Positions 26,472-35,803 of a stretch of 64,000 bases of DNA are shown piece by piece. Made by a program: the position numbers and the translations under genes. The notes beneath the pieces were generated by a model. The model saw only the letters and a program-made list of their open reading frames with translations, ran no database searches and was not told the origin of the DNA. The DNA is taken from assembly GCA_029558905.1 (NCBI GenBank), contig JAKQCX010000030.1:1-64000 (forward strand), written 5' to 3'. The DNA is from Pseudomonadota bacterium (GTDB taxonomy: Bacteria > Pseudomonadota > Gammaproteobacteria > Burkholderiales > Thiobacillaceae). Every line of letters begins with the position of its first letter. Position 1 is the stretch's first letter.

Positions 26472-27494
26472 TCAGGCCAGGCGCCAGGCCAGGGTCTCTC
26501 CCGCCCGCAGCGGGGTGAGGCCGGCGGGATGGGTGTCGGGCAGGGTGTGGGTATCCCGCACCAGGGTGATGGTGCCGGCATTGCGCGGCAGACCGTAGAA
26601 GTCCGCGCCGTAGTGGCTGGCGAAGGCCTGCAGCCGGTCCAGGGCTCCGGCCGCCTCGAAGATCTCGGCATACAGTTCGATGGCCGCGTGCGCGCTGTAT
26701 ATCCCGGCGCAGCCGCAGGCCGCCTCCTTGGCGGGGGTGGCGTGGGGTGCGCTGTCCGTGCCCAGAAAGAATTTGGGATCGCCGCTGATGGCGGCGGCCA
26801 CCAGAGCCTCGCGGTGGTTTTCCCGCTTCAGCACCGGCAGGCAGAAGTAATGGGGTCGGATGCCGCCCTGGAACATGGCGTTGCGGTTGTAGAGCAGGTG
26901 GTGCGCGGTGATGGTGGCCCCGACGCTGGCCGGCGCGGCGCGCACGAACTCCACGGCCTGGCGGGTGGTGATGTGCTCCAGCACCACCTTCAGCCGTGGC
27001 ATGCGCTGCAGCAGAGGGTCCAGGATGTGATCGATGAATGCCGCCTCCCGATCGAAGATGTCGACACTGGGGTCAGTCACCTCGCCGTGCAGCAGCAGCG
27101 GCAGCCCCGCCTCCTGCATGGCCTCCAGGACCGCTGGTACGCGCCGGACGTCGGTGACTCCGGCTTCGGCATGGGTGGTGGCGCCGGCGGGATAGTATTT
27201 CACGGCCTGCACGAAGCCGCTGGCCCGGGCCTTGAAGATTTCCTCCACCGGCGTGCTGTCCGTCAGGTACAGGGTCATCAGGGGTTCAAACGTCAGCCCC
27301 GCGGGCAGTGCCGCCAGGATGCGTTGCCGATAGGCCGCGGCCTCGGCCACGCTGCGCACCGGCGGCTTCAGGTTGGGCATGACGATGGCGCGTGCAAAAC
27401 GACGAGCCGTATCCGGCAGCACTGCCGCCAGCATGGCGCCGTCCCGCAGATGCACATGCCAATCGTCGGGGCGGGTCAGCTGGAGGGTGTTCAT
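26472..27494 (-). CDS. pyrC: Dihydroorotase PyrC
   Basis: A 340-residue zinc hydrolase of pyrimidine synthesis, converting carbamoyl-aspartate to dihydroorotate. Metal ligands are visible as H13 and H15 in [10 protein letters not shown], the carbamylated lysine in [10 protein letters not shown], later histidines in LLLHGEV and LEHIT, and the aspartate in GTDSAPH. Length fits the E. coli class II enzyme. The ATG at 27494 overlaps the rsmI stop by four bases, so translation is coupled. Confidence 0.96.
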   Translation of the reverse strand: MNTLQLTRPDDWHVHLRDGAMLAAVLPDTARRFARAIVMPNLKPPVRSVAEAAAYRQRILAALPAGLTFEPLMTLYLTDSTPVEEIFKARASGFVQAVKYYPAGATTHAEAGVTDVRRVPAVLEAMQEAGLPLLLHGEVTDPSVDIFDREAAFIDHILDPLLQRMPRLKVVLEHITTRQAVEFVRAAPASVGATITAHHLLYNRNAMFQGGIRPHYFCLPVLKRENHREALVAAAISGDPKFFLGTDSAPHATPAKEAACGCAGIYSAHAAIELYAEIFEAAGALDRLQAFASHYGADFYGLPRNAGTITLVRDTHTLPDTHPAGLTPLRAGETLAWRLA

Positions 27495-28357
27495 GTCCTG
27501 GTCTCGTTCTTCAGGCGCAGGGCCAATGCGTACAGATCGTTCCTGCGTCCACCGGTGAGCTTTACGGCAAGATTCGCGGCCTGCTTGAGGGGCAGCTCCG
27601 GCAGGAGGATTTCCAACACCCGCCGGCTTGTGTCTTGCGTGGCATCGGCCTGCGGCACGGGCGGCCACACCAGCAGCACGAACTCGCCTCGACGGTGGCT
27701 GGCATCGGCCGCCAGCCAGGCCCCCGCCTCCGCCAGGGGGCAGACGTGGAACTGCTCGAAGCGCTTGCTGATTTCACGCGCAAGGAAAATGTCGCGCCCG
27801 CCCCCCAGCACCACCACCAGGTCCGCCACGGTTTCCTCGATGCGATGCGGCGCCTCGTAGAACACCAGGGCGGTGGGCAACTCCGCCAGGTCGTGCAGCA
27901 CCTTGCGCCGGGCCGCCGTTTTGGCGGGCAGAAAGCCGTGGAACAGGAAGCCGCCTTCCAGGCCGGATACGGACACCGCTGCCGCCAGGGCACTGACGCC
28001 CGGTATCGGCAAGACCGGCAGGCCCGCTGCACGTACGGCCCGCACCAGGCGGGCGCCGGGGTCCGACAGTCCGGGGGTGCCGGCATCGGAGACATAGGCC
28101 ACGCGCCCGCCGGCCTGCAGCGCGGCGATGATGCGTTCGGCGGCGCTGGCCTCGTTGTGTTCGTGCACCGCCATCAGCCGGGCCTGGATGCCATGGGCGG
28201 CGAGCAGATGCCGGCTGGTGCGGGTATCCTCCGCCGCGATCAGGTCGGCGGCGCGTAACACGTCCAGGGCCCGCAGGGTGATGTCCCGCAGGTTGCCTAT
28301 GGGGGTGGCGACGATGGCCAGGCTGCCGGCGGGAGAGGGCTGGGAAAGGTCTCGCAT
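27491..28357 (-). CDS. rsmI: 16S rRNA 2'-O-ribose methyltransferase RsmI
   Basis: A 288-residue SAM-dependent enzyme of the tetrapyrrole-methylase fold that methylates C1402 of 16S rRNA. The signature [17 protein letters not shown] is near the N-terminus and [19 protein letters not shown] in the SAM site. The ATG at 28357 is where homology starts. Upstream on this strand TACACT lies six bases before the ATG, a possible -10 box that would give a very short leader. It is coupled to pyrC by a four-base overlap. Confidence 0.94.
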   Translation of the reverse strand: MRDLSQPSPAGSLAIVATPIGNLRDITLRALDVLRAADLIAAEDTRTSRHLLAAHGIQARLMAVHEHNEASAAERIIAALQAGGRVAYVSDAGTPGLSDPGARLVRAVRAAGLPVLPIPGVSALAAAVSVSGLEGGFLFHGFLPAKTAARRKVLHDLAELPTALVFYEAPHRIEETVADLVVVLGGGRDIFLAREISKRFEQFHVCPLAEAGAWLAADASHRRGEFVLLVWPPVPQADATQDTSRRVLEILLPELPLKQAANLAVKLTGGRRNDLYALALRLKNETRT

Positions 28358-28377
28358 GCGCAGAGTGTAGCCAAACC

Positions 28378-28411
28378 CGCCTGCCACGCAGGCCGTGATG
28401 CGTGGCAGGCG
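28378..28411. repeat. Long inverted repeat between rsmI and the DUF488 gene
   Basis: A perfect 13-pair stem (CGCCTGCCACGCA / TGCGTGGCAGGCG) with an eight-base loop. Short AGAGTG/CACTCT arms outside it can extend the pairing. There is no strong T-run on either strand, so it is either a weak terminator for the upstream gene or a regulatory hairpin ahead of rsmI. Confidence 0.55.
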
Positions 28412-28448
28412 CACTCTCCGCGCCCGGTCCCGGAGTGTTCCCCGCGTA

Positions 28449-28799
28449 TCAGGGGCCGTCGTGCAGCAGCAGCTCCAGCAGCACGGCGGCCTGGTTGCGC
28501 ACGGCATCCCGTGCTCCATAGACCAGGGTGAGGTCCCCCTTGCGCGCGAGCGCCTGCAGCTCGTCGAATGCCGGGTTGCCCCGCAGTTCGGCGCGATAGC
28601 GCTGTCTGAACTCGGGCCATTTGTCCGGATCGTGGCCAAACCACTGACGCAGGGTCGTGGAGGGTGCTACCTCCTTGAGCCATTGATCGATCCGGGCATC
28701 GGCCTTGGAGAGTCCGCGTGGCCAGAGCCGATCCACGAGGACGCGTTTCCCATCCGAGTCATGCGCGGGCTCGTAAACACGTTTGATGCGTATTGCCAT
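28449..28799 (-). CDS. DUF488 family protein
   Basis: A 116-residue cytoplasmic protein of the DUF488 family, recognised by IKRVYEPAHDSDGKRVLVDR followed by LWPRGLSK near the start, WFGHDPDKWPEFRQRY in the middle and LVYGARDA near the end. The biochemical role of the family is not established. The ATG at 28799 is chosen because GGAGG sits five bases upstream; an in-frame ATG four codons earlier lacks such spacing. It is divergent from the GAF protein gene. Confidence 0.88.
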   Translation of the reverse strand: MAIRIKRVYEPAHDSDGKRVLVDRLWPRGLSKADARIDQWLKEVAPSTTLRQWFGHDPDKWPEFRQRYRAELRGNPAFDELQALARKGDLTLVYGARDAVRNQAAVLLELLLHDGP

Positions 28800-28846
28800 G
28801 ATTTCCTCCATGCCGCAGCGGATTCCACCCGGAGGGCGGGTCCCTG

Positions 28847-29776
28847 ATGAAGAGACGCGTCGCGCGCGCTTCGGTTCTTCCGCGCCGAGACCGCGCGGCC
28901 CGGGGTGGACAGGGGATGGATAGCGGTTCGCAGTGGCGCATCCAGACGCGTCGGCCTAAGCTTCCCCGATTACCTGTTCGGGAGGCAACCTTGTCCAGCT
29001 CATCCCTGCGCCACGCCAAGCTGCTGGAGCTCGCCGGTTTCGAGTCCTCGGGCCAGTACGAGGACAACCTCCACCGTCTGGCCTGCATCGTGGGGGAACT
29101 GCTGGCGGCCAGGCGGGTGTCTCTCATGCTGCTGGACACGGGGCCGGGGCGGAATACGCGCCTGCGTCTGGTGGCGCTCCATGGTGAATTGCCCGAGATG
29201 GCCTGGAAGGAAGAAATGCTGCCTGGCCAGGGTATTGCCGGGCAGGTGCTGAGCTCGGGCCAATGCCTGCGGGTGACCGACCTGGAACGGTCCGCCTGGA
29301 AGGCGGCCGCCCGGCGGCCCGGTGAGCGGGGCGGCTTCCTGGCCTGCCCCGTGCCGGTGGCGGGTAGCCCCGTCGGTGTGCTGAATGTCAGCGGCCCCTT
29401 GGGTCGCAAGGAGTTTTCCCTCGCAGACCTGGAACGGACGGAATTGGCGGCCGTCCTGGTGGGGCGAGCCATCCAGCTGTGCCGCCAGGGCCGGCTGCTG
29501 GATTCCCGCCTGGCGCAGATGGCCTTTACCCTGGAAGGCAGCCGGGATGCCTGCTCGGTGGTGTCCCTGTCGGCGCACGAGCCGGGGAAGGTGGCGGGCA
29601 TGCTGGCCCGTGCCTTCTACCGGGAGATGCGCCATTGCGGCTTTTCTCCCAATCAGATCATCCACGCCGCAGGGGAGATACTGTCCCAGCTGACCGGCAG
29701 CCTGAACCGTCACAGGCAGCGGGCCCGGCAGGGGGAGCCCGGGCCACGGACCGGGTTCCCCGAAAGCACGGATTGA
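28847..29776 (+). CDS. GAF-domain protein
   Basis: A 309-residue cytoplasmic protein. Residues about 60-210 form a GAF domain (YEDNLHRLACIVGELLAARR, then GIAGQVLSSGQCLRVTDL), a fold that binds small ligands. The C-terminal 80 residues are helical without a recognised output domain. The N-terminal 40 residues are Arg-rich and may not be translated: ATG at 28916 and TTG at 28991 are alternative starts. No partner gene is evident; nearby genes are metabolic. Function unknown beyond probable signal sensing. Confidence 0.7.
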   Translation: MKRRVARASVLPRRDRAARGGQGMDSGSQWRIQTRRPKLPRLPVREATLSSSSLRHAKLLELAGFESSGQYEDNLHRLACIVGELLAARRVSLMLLDTGPGRNTRLRLVALHGELPEMAWKEEMLPGQGIAGQVLSSGQCLRVTDLERSAWKAAARRPGERGGFLACPVPVAGSPVGVLNVSGPLGRKEFSLADLERTELAAVLVGRAIQLCRQGRLLDSRLAQMAFTLEGSRDACSVVSLSAHEPGKVAGMLARAFYREMRHCGFSPNQIIHAAGEILSQLTGSLNRHRQRARQGEPGPRTGFPESTD

Positions 29777-30067
29777 TGGGGCCTGGCGTGCCACACCCTC
29801 CCAGGATTCCTCACTGCCTTCGGGATGACGGCTTCCAGGTGATGCGGGGGGATGGCCTCGAATCCCGCGGCGCCTCGCGGGGGGTTGTGGCGCCCCGCCG
29901 CCGATGGGTGTGGCCATGGGAGGGGTGCCTGGCCCTTGGTCCCATGGGGAGGCGAAATCCCGGCAGCGAACGATGGGCCGGGGCGTGCCCATCCATGCGC
30001 TCTGGGGGTGGAAATATGCGCCAATGACCGCACGTATGGAAACCCTTGCGTACAAAACCCGAAGGCC
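29777..30067 (+). other. Gene-free leader upstream of prlC
   Basis: No convincing gene in these 291 bases. The segment near 29805-29835 (GGATTCCTCACTGCCTTCGG) has the look of dispersed intergenic repeats seen in many gammaproteobacteria. An inverted pair CCATGGGA (29914-29921) and TCCCATGG (29940-29947) could fold. The prlC promoter is presumably close to 30000-30060 but no strong box is seen. Confidence 0.45.
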
Positions 30068-32119
30068 ATGCAACCCATGAACCCCCTGCTCGATTTTTCC
30101 GGCCTGCCCCGTTATGCCGATATCCAGACCACGCATGTCACACCTGCCGTGGAGCAATTGCTGGCGGAGAACCGGGCGCTGGTGACCCGCCTGACCGCCG
30201 CGGACACGCCCCCCACCTGGGCCGATTTCGTGCAACCCCTGACGGATGCGAACGAGCGGCTGTCGCGAGCCTGGGGGCAGGTCTCGCATCTGCATGCGGT
30301 ACTGGACAGCCCGGAATTGCGCGAGGCATACAACGCCAACCTGCCCCGGATCACCCAGTATTACGCCGAGCTGGGTCAGCATGAAGGCCTGTTCCGTCAG
30401 TTCAGGGCCCTGGCCGCCAGCCCGGAAGCCGCCACGCTCTCCGCTGCACGCAGGAGAATCCTGGAGAACGAGCTGCGCGACTTCCGCCTCGGTGGCGCGG
30501 AACTGCCTGCGGACGAAAAGCCTCGCTTCATGGCCATCCAGGAGGAGCTGGCCAAGCTTTCCGCCCGGTTCGAGGAGAACCTGCTGGATGCCACCAAGGC
30601 GTGGTCGAAGCTCATCACCGAAGAGGCCCTGCTCGAAGGCGTGCCCGACGATACCAAGGCCCTGTTTGCCGAGATGGCGGCGGCCGAAGGCCATAGCGGC
30701 TGGAAGCTGAATCTGCAGGCGCCCTCCTTCCTTCCCATCATGCAGTTCTGCGCCAACCGGGCCCTGCGGGAAGAGATGTACCGGGCCTATGTCACCCGCG
30801 CCTCGGAGTTTGGCCCGGCAGAGCTGGACAATACCCCTCTCATCGCCCGTATCCTGGAATTGCGTCGGGAAGCGGCCAGGCTGCTGGGTTTCGATACCTA
30901 CGCCCAGGTCTCCCTGGAGCCCAAGATGGCCGGCAGTCCGGCGGAGGTGCTGGATTTCCTCGATGAGCTGGCGCGTCGCGCCAAGCCCTATGGCGAGAAG
31001 GACATGATCGAGCTGCGGGCCTTTGCCGCCAGCGAACTGAACCTGACCGACCTCCAGGCCTGGGACACGGCCTTCGCCAGCGAACGCCTGCGGGAGTCCC
31101 GCTACGCCTACTCGGAAAACGAGGTGAAGCAGTACTTCCAGGAACCCCGGGTGCTGGCTGGCCTGTTTCGCGTGATCGAGACCCTGTATGGCCTGGAGAT
31201 CCGTGCGGATCAGGCACCGGTCTGGCACGAGGACGTGAAGTTCTTTGCCATCCAGGACCGTCAGGGCAGGCTGGTGGGCCGGTTCTATCTGGACCTGCAT
31301 GCCCGCGACAGCAAGCGCAGCGGTGCCTGGATGGACGATGCCATCACCCGGCGGCGCACGGAAACGGCGGGCTCCGGCGGCATCCAGACCCCGGTGGCCT
31401 ATCTCAACTGCAACAACAGCCGGGGCGTGGGTGGCAAGCCGGCCCTGATGACGCACGACGATGTCATCACCCTGTTCCACGAGTTCGGTCACGGCCTGCA
31501 CCATCTGCTCACCCAGGTAGAGGACCTGGGGGTGTCGGGCATCCATGGCGTGGAATGGGACGCTGTCGAGCTGCCCAGCCAGTTCATGGAGAATTTCTGC
31601 TGGGAGTGGGACGTGGTGCGCCACATGAGCGCGCACGTGGACACGGGCGAACAAATGCCCAGGGCGTTGTTCGACAGGCTGCTGGCAGCAAGGAACTTCC
31701 AGGCCGGCATGCAGACCCTGCGCCAGATCGAGTTCGCCCTGTTCGACATGCACCTGCACCACGACCTGGCCCCGGGCAAGACCGCCCTGGAACTGCTGGA
31801 CGAGATCCGCGCGCAGGTGGCGGTGGTCCTGCCGCCGCACTACAACCGCTTCCCCAACACCTTTTCCCACATCTTTGCCGGTGGATATGCCGCCGGCTAT
31901 TACAGCTATAAATGGGCCGAGGTGCTGTCGGCGGATGCCTACAGCCTGTTCGAGGAGAGCACCGCTCTGGATGGCGTACTGAACCCGGATATCGGCCAGC
32001 GTTTCTGGCGCGAGGTCCTGGCGTGGGGTGGGGCTCGACCGGCGCTCGAATCCTTCAAGGCTTTCCGTGGCCGTGAGCCCAGCATCGATGCCCTGCTGCG
32101 GCATAGCGGCATGGAGTGA
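30068..32119 (+). CDS. prlC: Oligopeptidase A (M3 metallopeptidase)
   Basis: A 683-residue cytoplasmic zinc endopeptidase that degrades short peptides, including cleaved signal peptides. The HEFGH zinc motif starts at His471 (LFHEFGHGLHHLL) with the downstream glutamate in EWDAVELPSQFMENF. Length and the C-terminal FAGGYAAGYYSYKWAEVL match the family. The ATG at 30068 follows GAAGG; a second in-frame ATG three codons later is possible. A DUF4124 gene follows after 85 bases. Confidence 0.96.
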   Translation: MQPMNPLLDFSGLPRYADIQTTHVTPAVEQLLAENRALVTRLTAADTPPTWADFVQPLTDANERLSRAWGQVSHLHAVLDSPELREAYNANLPRITQYYAELGQHEGLFRQFRALAASPEAATLSAARRRILENELRDFRLGGAELPADEKPRFMAIQEELAKLSARFEENLLDATKAWSKLITEEALLEGVPDDTKALFAEMAAAEGHSGWKLNLQAPSFLPIMQFCANRALREEMYRAYVTRASEFGPAELDNTPLIARILELRREAARLLGFDTYAQVSLEPKMAGSPAEVLDFLDELARRAKPYGEKDMIELRAFAASELNLTDLQAWDTAFASERLRESRYAYSENEVKQYFQEPRVLAGLFRVIETLYGLEIRADQAPVWHEDVKFFAIQDRQGRLVGRFYLDLHARDSKRSGAWMDDAITRRRTETAGSGGIQTPVAYLNCNNSRGVGGKPALMTHDDVITLFHEFGHGLHHLLTQVEDLGVSGIHGVEWDAVELPSQFMENFCWEWDVVRHMSAHVDTGEQMPRALFDRLLAARNFQAGMQTLRQIEFALFDMHLHHDLAPGKTALELLDEIRAQVAVVLPPHYNRFPNTFSHIFAGGYAAGYYSYKWAEVLSADAYSLFEESTALDGVLNPDIGQRFWREVLAWGGARPALESFKAFRGREPSIDALLRHSGME

Positions 32120-32204
32120 GCCCGGGCCGGGCTTGTGTTCCCCACGGTCCAATGGACCTGGAAATTCGCGCTAGAATCCAGTGAAAATTCTCGGGAGAAC
32201 CAGC

Positions 32205-32684
32205 ATGTTCCGGGCCGCCGCCGCATTCCTGTCCGTTGCCGTGTTTTCCGTCCAGGCGGCGGAGGTGTATCGCTGGGTGGATGGCAGCGGCCGTGTGCAT
32301 TACACGGATCAGCCCCCACCTGCCACGGTGAAACAGGTCAGGACCCTGTCGGGCAAGGGCAATCTGGTGGAGGTGGCCAAGGAGTCCTACGAGGCGCGTC
32401 AGGCCCGGGAAAAGAACCCGGTCACCCTGTACGCCGGCAACTGCGGCCCACTGTGCGATGACGCCCGCGCCTTCCTGAACCAGCGCGGCATCCCCTTCAC
32501 GCACCGCGATCCCGGTAAGGAACCGGAATATGCCGTCGAGGTCAGGAAACTCACCGGCACCCTGGAGGTACCCGTGCTGCGGGTGGGCAAGACCCACCAG
32601 AAGGGCTTCGAGGCCTCCTCCTGGGGCAGCCTGCTGGACGCCGCCGGCTATCCCCGGACCCCCATCATCCCACCCAAGAACTGA
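32205..32684 (+). CDS. Secreted DUF4124 - glutaredoxin-like protein
   Basis: A 159-residue periplasmic protein. The signal peptide ends near VQAAEVYRW. The DUF4124 module is the next 35 residues (VYRWVDGSGRVHYTDQPP). Residues from about 70 on form a glutaredoxin-like fold with C-G-P-L-C (GNCGPLCDDARAFL) and a cis-proline loop LEVPVLRVG. The CGPLC spacing is one residue longer than CxxC, so redox activity is uncertain. GGGAGA lies eight bases before the ATG. Only 12 bases separate it from the asparagine-synthase-like gene. Confidence 0.85.
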   Translation: MFRAAAAFLSVAVFSVQAAEVYRWVDGSGRVHYTDQPPPATVKQVRTLSGKGNLVEVAKESYEARQAREKNPVTLYAGNCGPLCDDARAFLNQRGIPFTHRDPGKEPEYAVEVRKLTGTLEVPVLRVGKTHQKGFEASSWGSLLDAAGYPRTPIIPPKN

Positions 32685-32696
32685 TACGGAGACGCC

Positions 32697-34499
32697 ATGC
32701 ATCGCCTCGCCGGCTGGCTGGGGCACGATGGTCCTGCGACTGCCATCGGCGCCGGTCCCACCCTGCAGCGGATGCTCGCCCGCTGCGGTATCGCCCCGCC
32801 CGCCCATACCCTGATCGATAACGGCCTCGGTCTCGCCGCCAGCCTGTCCGTGGCCCGGGAAGACCGCCTGGTGGCCGGCCTCTGCGGACGCCCCGCGTTG
32901 GCCACCGGTGAGCCTGCCCAGGCGCAGGACCTGCTGCGCCTCTGGCGCCAGCATGGCAAGGATGCCGCCCGCCACCTGCACGGCAATTTTTCCCTGGCCG
33001 TGCTGGATCTGGCGGACGACAGCGTGTTTCTGGCCCTGGACCGGGTGGGGATCCAGAAGCTGGCCTTTGCTGCGGGCCCGGATGGCCTGGTGTTCGCCAG
33101 CCAGGCCGACATGGTGGCGGCCCATCCGGCGGTGGGTACGGAGCTGGACCATCAGGGCCTGTTCAATTTCATCTACTTCTTCCAGGTGCCGGCGCCGGGC
33201 AGCATTTTCCGCCGGGTGGAGAAACTGCTGCCCGGGCAATGGGTGCAGTGGCGTCAGGGCCGGCTCAGCCGTGGCTTTTATTGGGCGCTCCGATATCGTG
33301 ACGAACCCCGGCATGACTTTCCTGCCCAGGCCGAGCGCTTTCGCGCCCTGCTGCGTGAGGGAGTGGCGCGGGCCCGGGGCGACGACCACGTGTCGGCCTT
33401 TCTCTCCGGGGGCATCGACAGCTCCACGGTCAGCGGTGTACTCAAGGAACTCACGGGTCAGGCGCGCACCTACTCCATCGGTTTCGATGCCGGCGGCTTC
33501 GACGAGATGGAATATGCCCGTCTCGCTGCCAGGCGCTTCGGGCTGGACTCCCGCGAGTACTACCTGCGCCAGGCCGATGTGCTGGAGGCCATTCCGGTCA
33601 TCGCCGAGCATTACGACGAGCCCTTCGCCAATGAATCCGCGGTGCCCGTGTACATTTGCGCCCGGCTGGCGGCGGCAGATGGCTTCAAGGTCATGTTGGC
33701 CGGTGATGGCGGCGACGAGATCCTGGGAGGCAACGAGCGTTATGCCAAGCAAAAGATCTTCGAGGCCTATCACCTGCTGCCCGCCTTCCTGCGCAAGGGC
33801 CTGATCGAGCCCCTGAGCAGGCTGCCCGGCCTGTCGGCCCTGCCGCCGGTACGCAAGGGGCGCAGCTACATCCGCCAGGCCAACATTCCGTTACCGGAGC
33901 GCATGGAGTCCTACAACTTCATCTATCGCCAGCCCCTGCACGCGATGTTCACCTCGGACCTTCTCCACGGGGTGGATGTCAACCAGCCCGCCGAATTGCT
34001 GCGGGAGGTCTACCATCGGGCGGACAGCCAGTCCGTGGTCAACCGCATGCTGCACCTGGACATGAAGTTCACCCTGGCGGACAACGACCTGCGCAAGGTA
34101 TGCGGCATGACGGAAGCGGCGGGCATCGAGGTGCGCTTTCCTCTCCTGGACGATGCCCTGGTGGACTTTTCCGGCGAGATTCCACCGGACTGGAAGGTCA
34201 GGGGCCAGTATCTGCGCTGGTTCTTCAAGAAATCCTTGGCCGGTTTCCTGCCCGACGAGATCATCGGCAAGAGCAAGCACGGCTTCGGCCTGCCTTTTGG
34301 CCTGTGGGCGCGGGACTACGCCCCCCTGCGGCAACGGGTGGAGGACAACTTCGCCGCGTTCAAGCGGCGTGGCATCCTGCAGCCCGCCTATCTGGACCAG
34401 ATCCGCGGCGAGCACATGTCCGGTCACGCCACCTATTTCGGCCGCATGGTGTGGCAGATCACCATCCTGGAGGAGTGGCTCGCCGCCCGGGGCCTGTAG
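32697..34499 (+). CDS. Asparagine-synthase-like protein without the glutaminase cysteine
   Basis: A 600-residue protein with the AsnB layout. The synthetase domain has the PP-loop SGGIDSS at residue 237 and the ATP/aspartyl region MLAGDGGDEILGGNERY. In glutamine-dependent enzymes the mature N-terminus is cysteine; here it reads MHRLAGWLG, and no nearby start restores MC. The N-terminal fold is retained but glutamine hydrolysis should be lost. Such proteins often sit in exopolysaccharide loci and may amidate sugars or use free ammonia. It converges with the XrtA-type polysaccharide operon, 99 bases away. Confidence 0.85.
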   Translation: MHRLAGWLGHDGPATAIGAGPTLQRMLARCGIAPPAHTLIDNGLGLAASLSVAREDRLVAGLCGRPALATGEPAQAQDLLRLWRQHGKDAARHLHGNFSLAVLDLADDSVFLALDRVGIQKLAFAAGPDGLVFASQADMVAAHPAVGTELDHQGLFNFIYFFQVPAPGSIFRRVEKLLPGQWVQWRQGRLSRGFYWALRYRDEPRHDFPAQAERFRALLREGVARARGDDHVSAFLSGGIDSSTVSGVLKELTGQARTYSIGFDAGGFDEMEYARLAARRFGLDSREYYLRQADVLEAIPVIAEHYDEPFANESAVPVYICARLAAADGFKVMLAGDGGDEILGGNERYAKQKIFEAYHLLPAFLRKGLIEPLSRLPGLSALPPVRKGRSYIRQANIPLPERMESYNFIYRQPLHAMFTSDLLHGVDVNQPAELLREVYHRADSQSVVNRMLHLDMKFTLADNDLRKVCGMTEAAGIEVRFPLLDDALVDFSGEIPPDWKVRGQYLRWFFKKSLAGFLPDEIIGKSKHGFGLPFGLWARDYAPLRQRVEDNFAAFKRRGILQPAYLDQIRGEHMSGHATYFGRMVWQITILEEWLAARGL

Positions 34500-34598
34500 C
34501 CAGCCCCCAGGACCCGGAAAGACGCTGATCCGCGAACCTGCGCGGCAACGCGTCGACCGCGCGGATTCCACGCCGCGTTTGGCATGATGGTGTTCCGG

Positions 34599-35801
34599 TC
34601 ATCCACCATCCGCCTGGCGCAGCAGGGCGTCCAGGCGGGCCAGATTGGGGGCCCAGGTATGACCGGCCTCCACCCGCTGCCGCGCCGCCGTACCCATGGT
34701 TCGCGCCCGGTCCGGGGACCGCAGCAGTTGCAGCACCTCGCGGGCCTGGGCATCGGCTGTCTCGGCCACGGCGACTTCCGTTCCCGGCTGGGCGGAGATA
34801 CCCTCCAGGGCCTGGGGGGTGGCCACCACGGCCTTGGCCATGGCCATGCCCTCCAGCACCTTGTTCTGAATGCCCCGGGCAATGCGCAAAGGGGCCACCA
34901 CCACGGCGGCATGAGCCAGGTAGGGGCGCACATCCGGCACCCGTCCCGTCACCGTTACGCCATCACCGGCCAGGGCCTGGACGGCGGGTGTGGGGCGGCT
35001 GCCCACGATGTGCAGGCGGCAGTCCGGAAAGACCGTGCGGATACGGGGCAGCACCTCCTGCACAAACCAGGTCACTGCTTCCACGTTGGGCCAGTAATCC
35101 ATGGCACCGGTGAATACCAGCGCGCGGCTTGTTGCCGGAAAGGGGCTGTCGAAGCCGTGGGCGGGTGAAAAATAGGTGTCGTCCACGCCATTGTTGAAAA
35201 AACCCACCTTCCCGGCCTGGTCCGGGAGCAGTGCGCGGAAGTCCCGGGCCTCCGCCGCGGATACGAACAGGCTGGCGTCGAAACGCCTGGTGACCTGTCT
35301 TTCCCAGTCCAGCAGCTTGCGTGCCTCACGGGCGTATAGCCAGGACAGTGGCCAGGGCTTGGTGGGGGCATACTGGCGCCACTTGTCCGAATCGATGTCC
35401 ACGAAGTCCATGATGCGGCGCACACCTTGTGCCCGCATGACGAAGCGGGCCATGGCCGAGGAATAGACCACCACGGTACGGATGCCGGAAGCCAGCTTGG
35501 CGTCCACCCACTGCGTCATGGCCCGGTCGCGGTAATAGGGCAGGCTCAGGGCCTCTCCGGTGAGCAGACCGGAGAGGGCGCGCAGCCTGCCGGCATGGGG
35601 CGCGAGTGGACGCAGACAGACATCGGCGCACAACGCGCGCAGGGTGGCCACGTGCGCCCAGTCCGCCGGGTCATCCACGAAGGCGCCCAGGTGCACGCGC
35701 CAGTTGCCGGTCAGGTGGCGCAGCATGTGCCAGGAGCGGATCTTGTCCCCCTTGTCCGGGGGATAGGGGATGCGATGCGCCAGGAAGAGCAGGTCTTCCA
35801 T
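34599..35801 (-). CDS. XrtA/PEP-CTERM-type glycosyltransferase (TIGR03087-like)
   Basis: A 400-residue family-1-type glycosyltransferase. The N-terminus LLFLAHRIPYPPDKGDKIRS is characteristic of the sugar transferase found with exosortase-A exopolysaccharide loci; the C-terminal half has a GT4-like donor site region (GSRPTPAVQAL, then PLRIARGIQNKVLEGMAMAK). It likely adds a sugar to the lipid-linked repeat in the cytoplasm. It starts two bases after the FemAB gene and is the last gene of the operon, where the exosortase would normally follow. Confidence 0.87.
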   Translation of the reverse strand: MEDLLFLAHRIPYPPDKGDKIRSWHMLRHLTGNWRVHLGAFVDDPADWAHVATLRALCADVCLRPLAPHAGRLRALSGLLTGEALSLPYYRDRAMTQWVDAKLASGIRTVVVYSSAMARFVMRAQGVRRIMDFVDIDSDKWRQYAPTKPWPLSWLYAREARKLLDWERQVTRRFDASLFVSAAEARDFRALLPDQAGKVGFFNNGVDDTYFSPAHGFDSPFPATSRALVFTGAMDYWPNVEAVTWFVQEVLPRIRTVFPDCRLHIVGSRPTPAVQALAGDGVTVTGRVPDVRPYLAHAAVVVAPLRIARGIQNKVLEGMAMAKAVVATPQALEGISAQPGTEVAVAETADAQAREVLQLLRSPDRARTMGTAARQRVEAGHTWAPNLARLDALLRQADGG

Positions 35802-35803
35802 GC

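Noticed and set aside
29000-32152. A very long antisense open frame (over 1000 residues) opposite prlC and the GAF gene
   Set aside because: High GC leaves few stops opposite real genes. Its product is His/Gln/Gly-rich and matches no family, and prlC on the other strand is complete.
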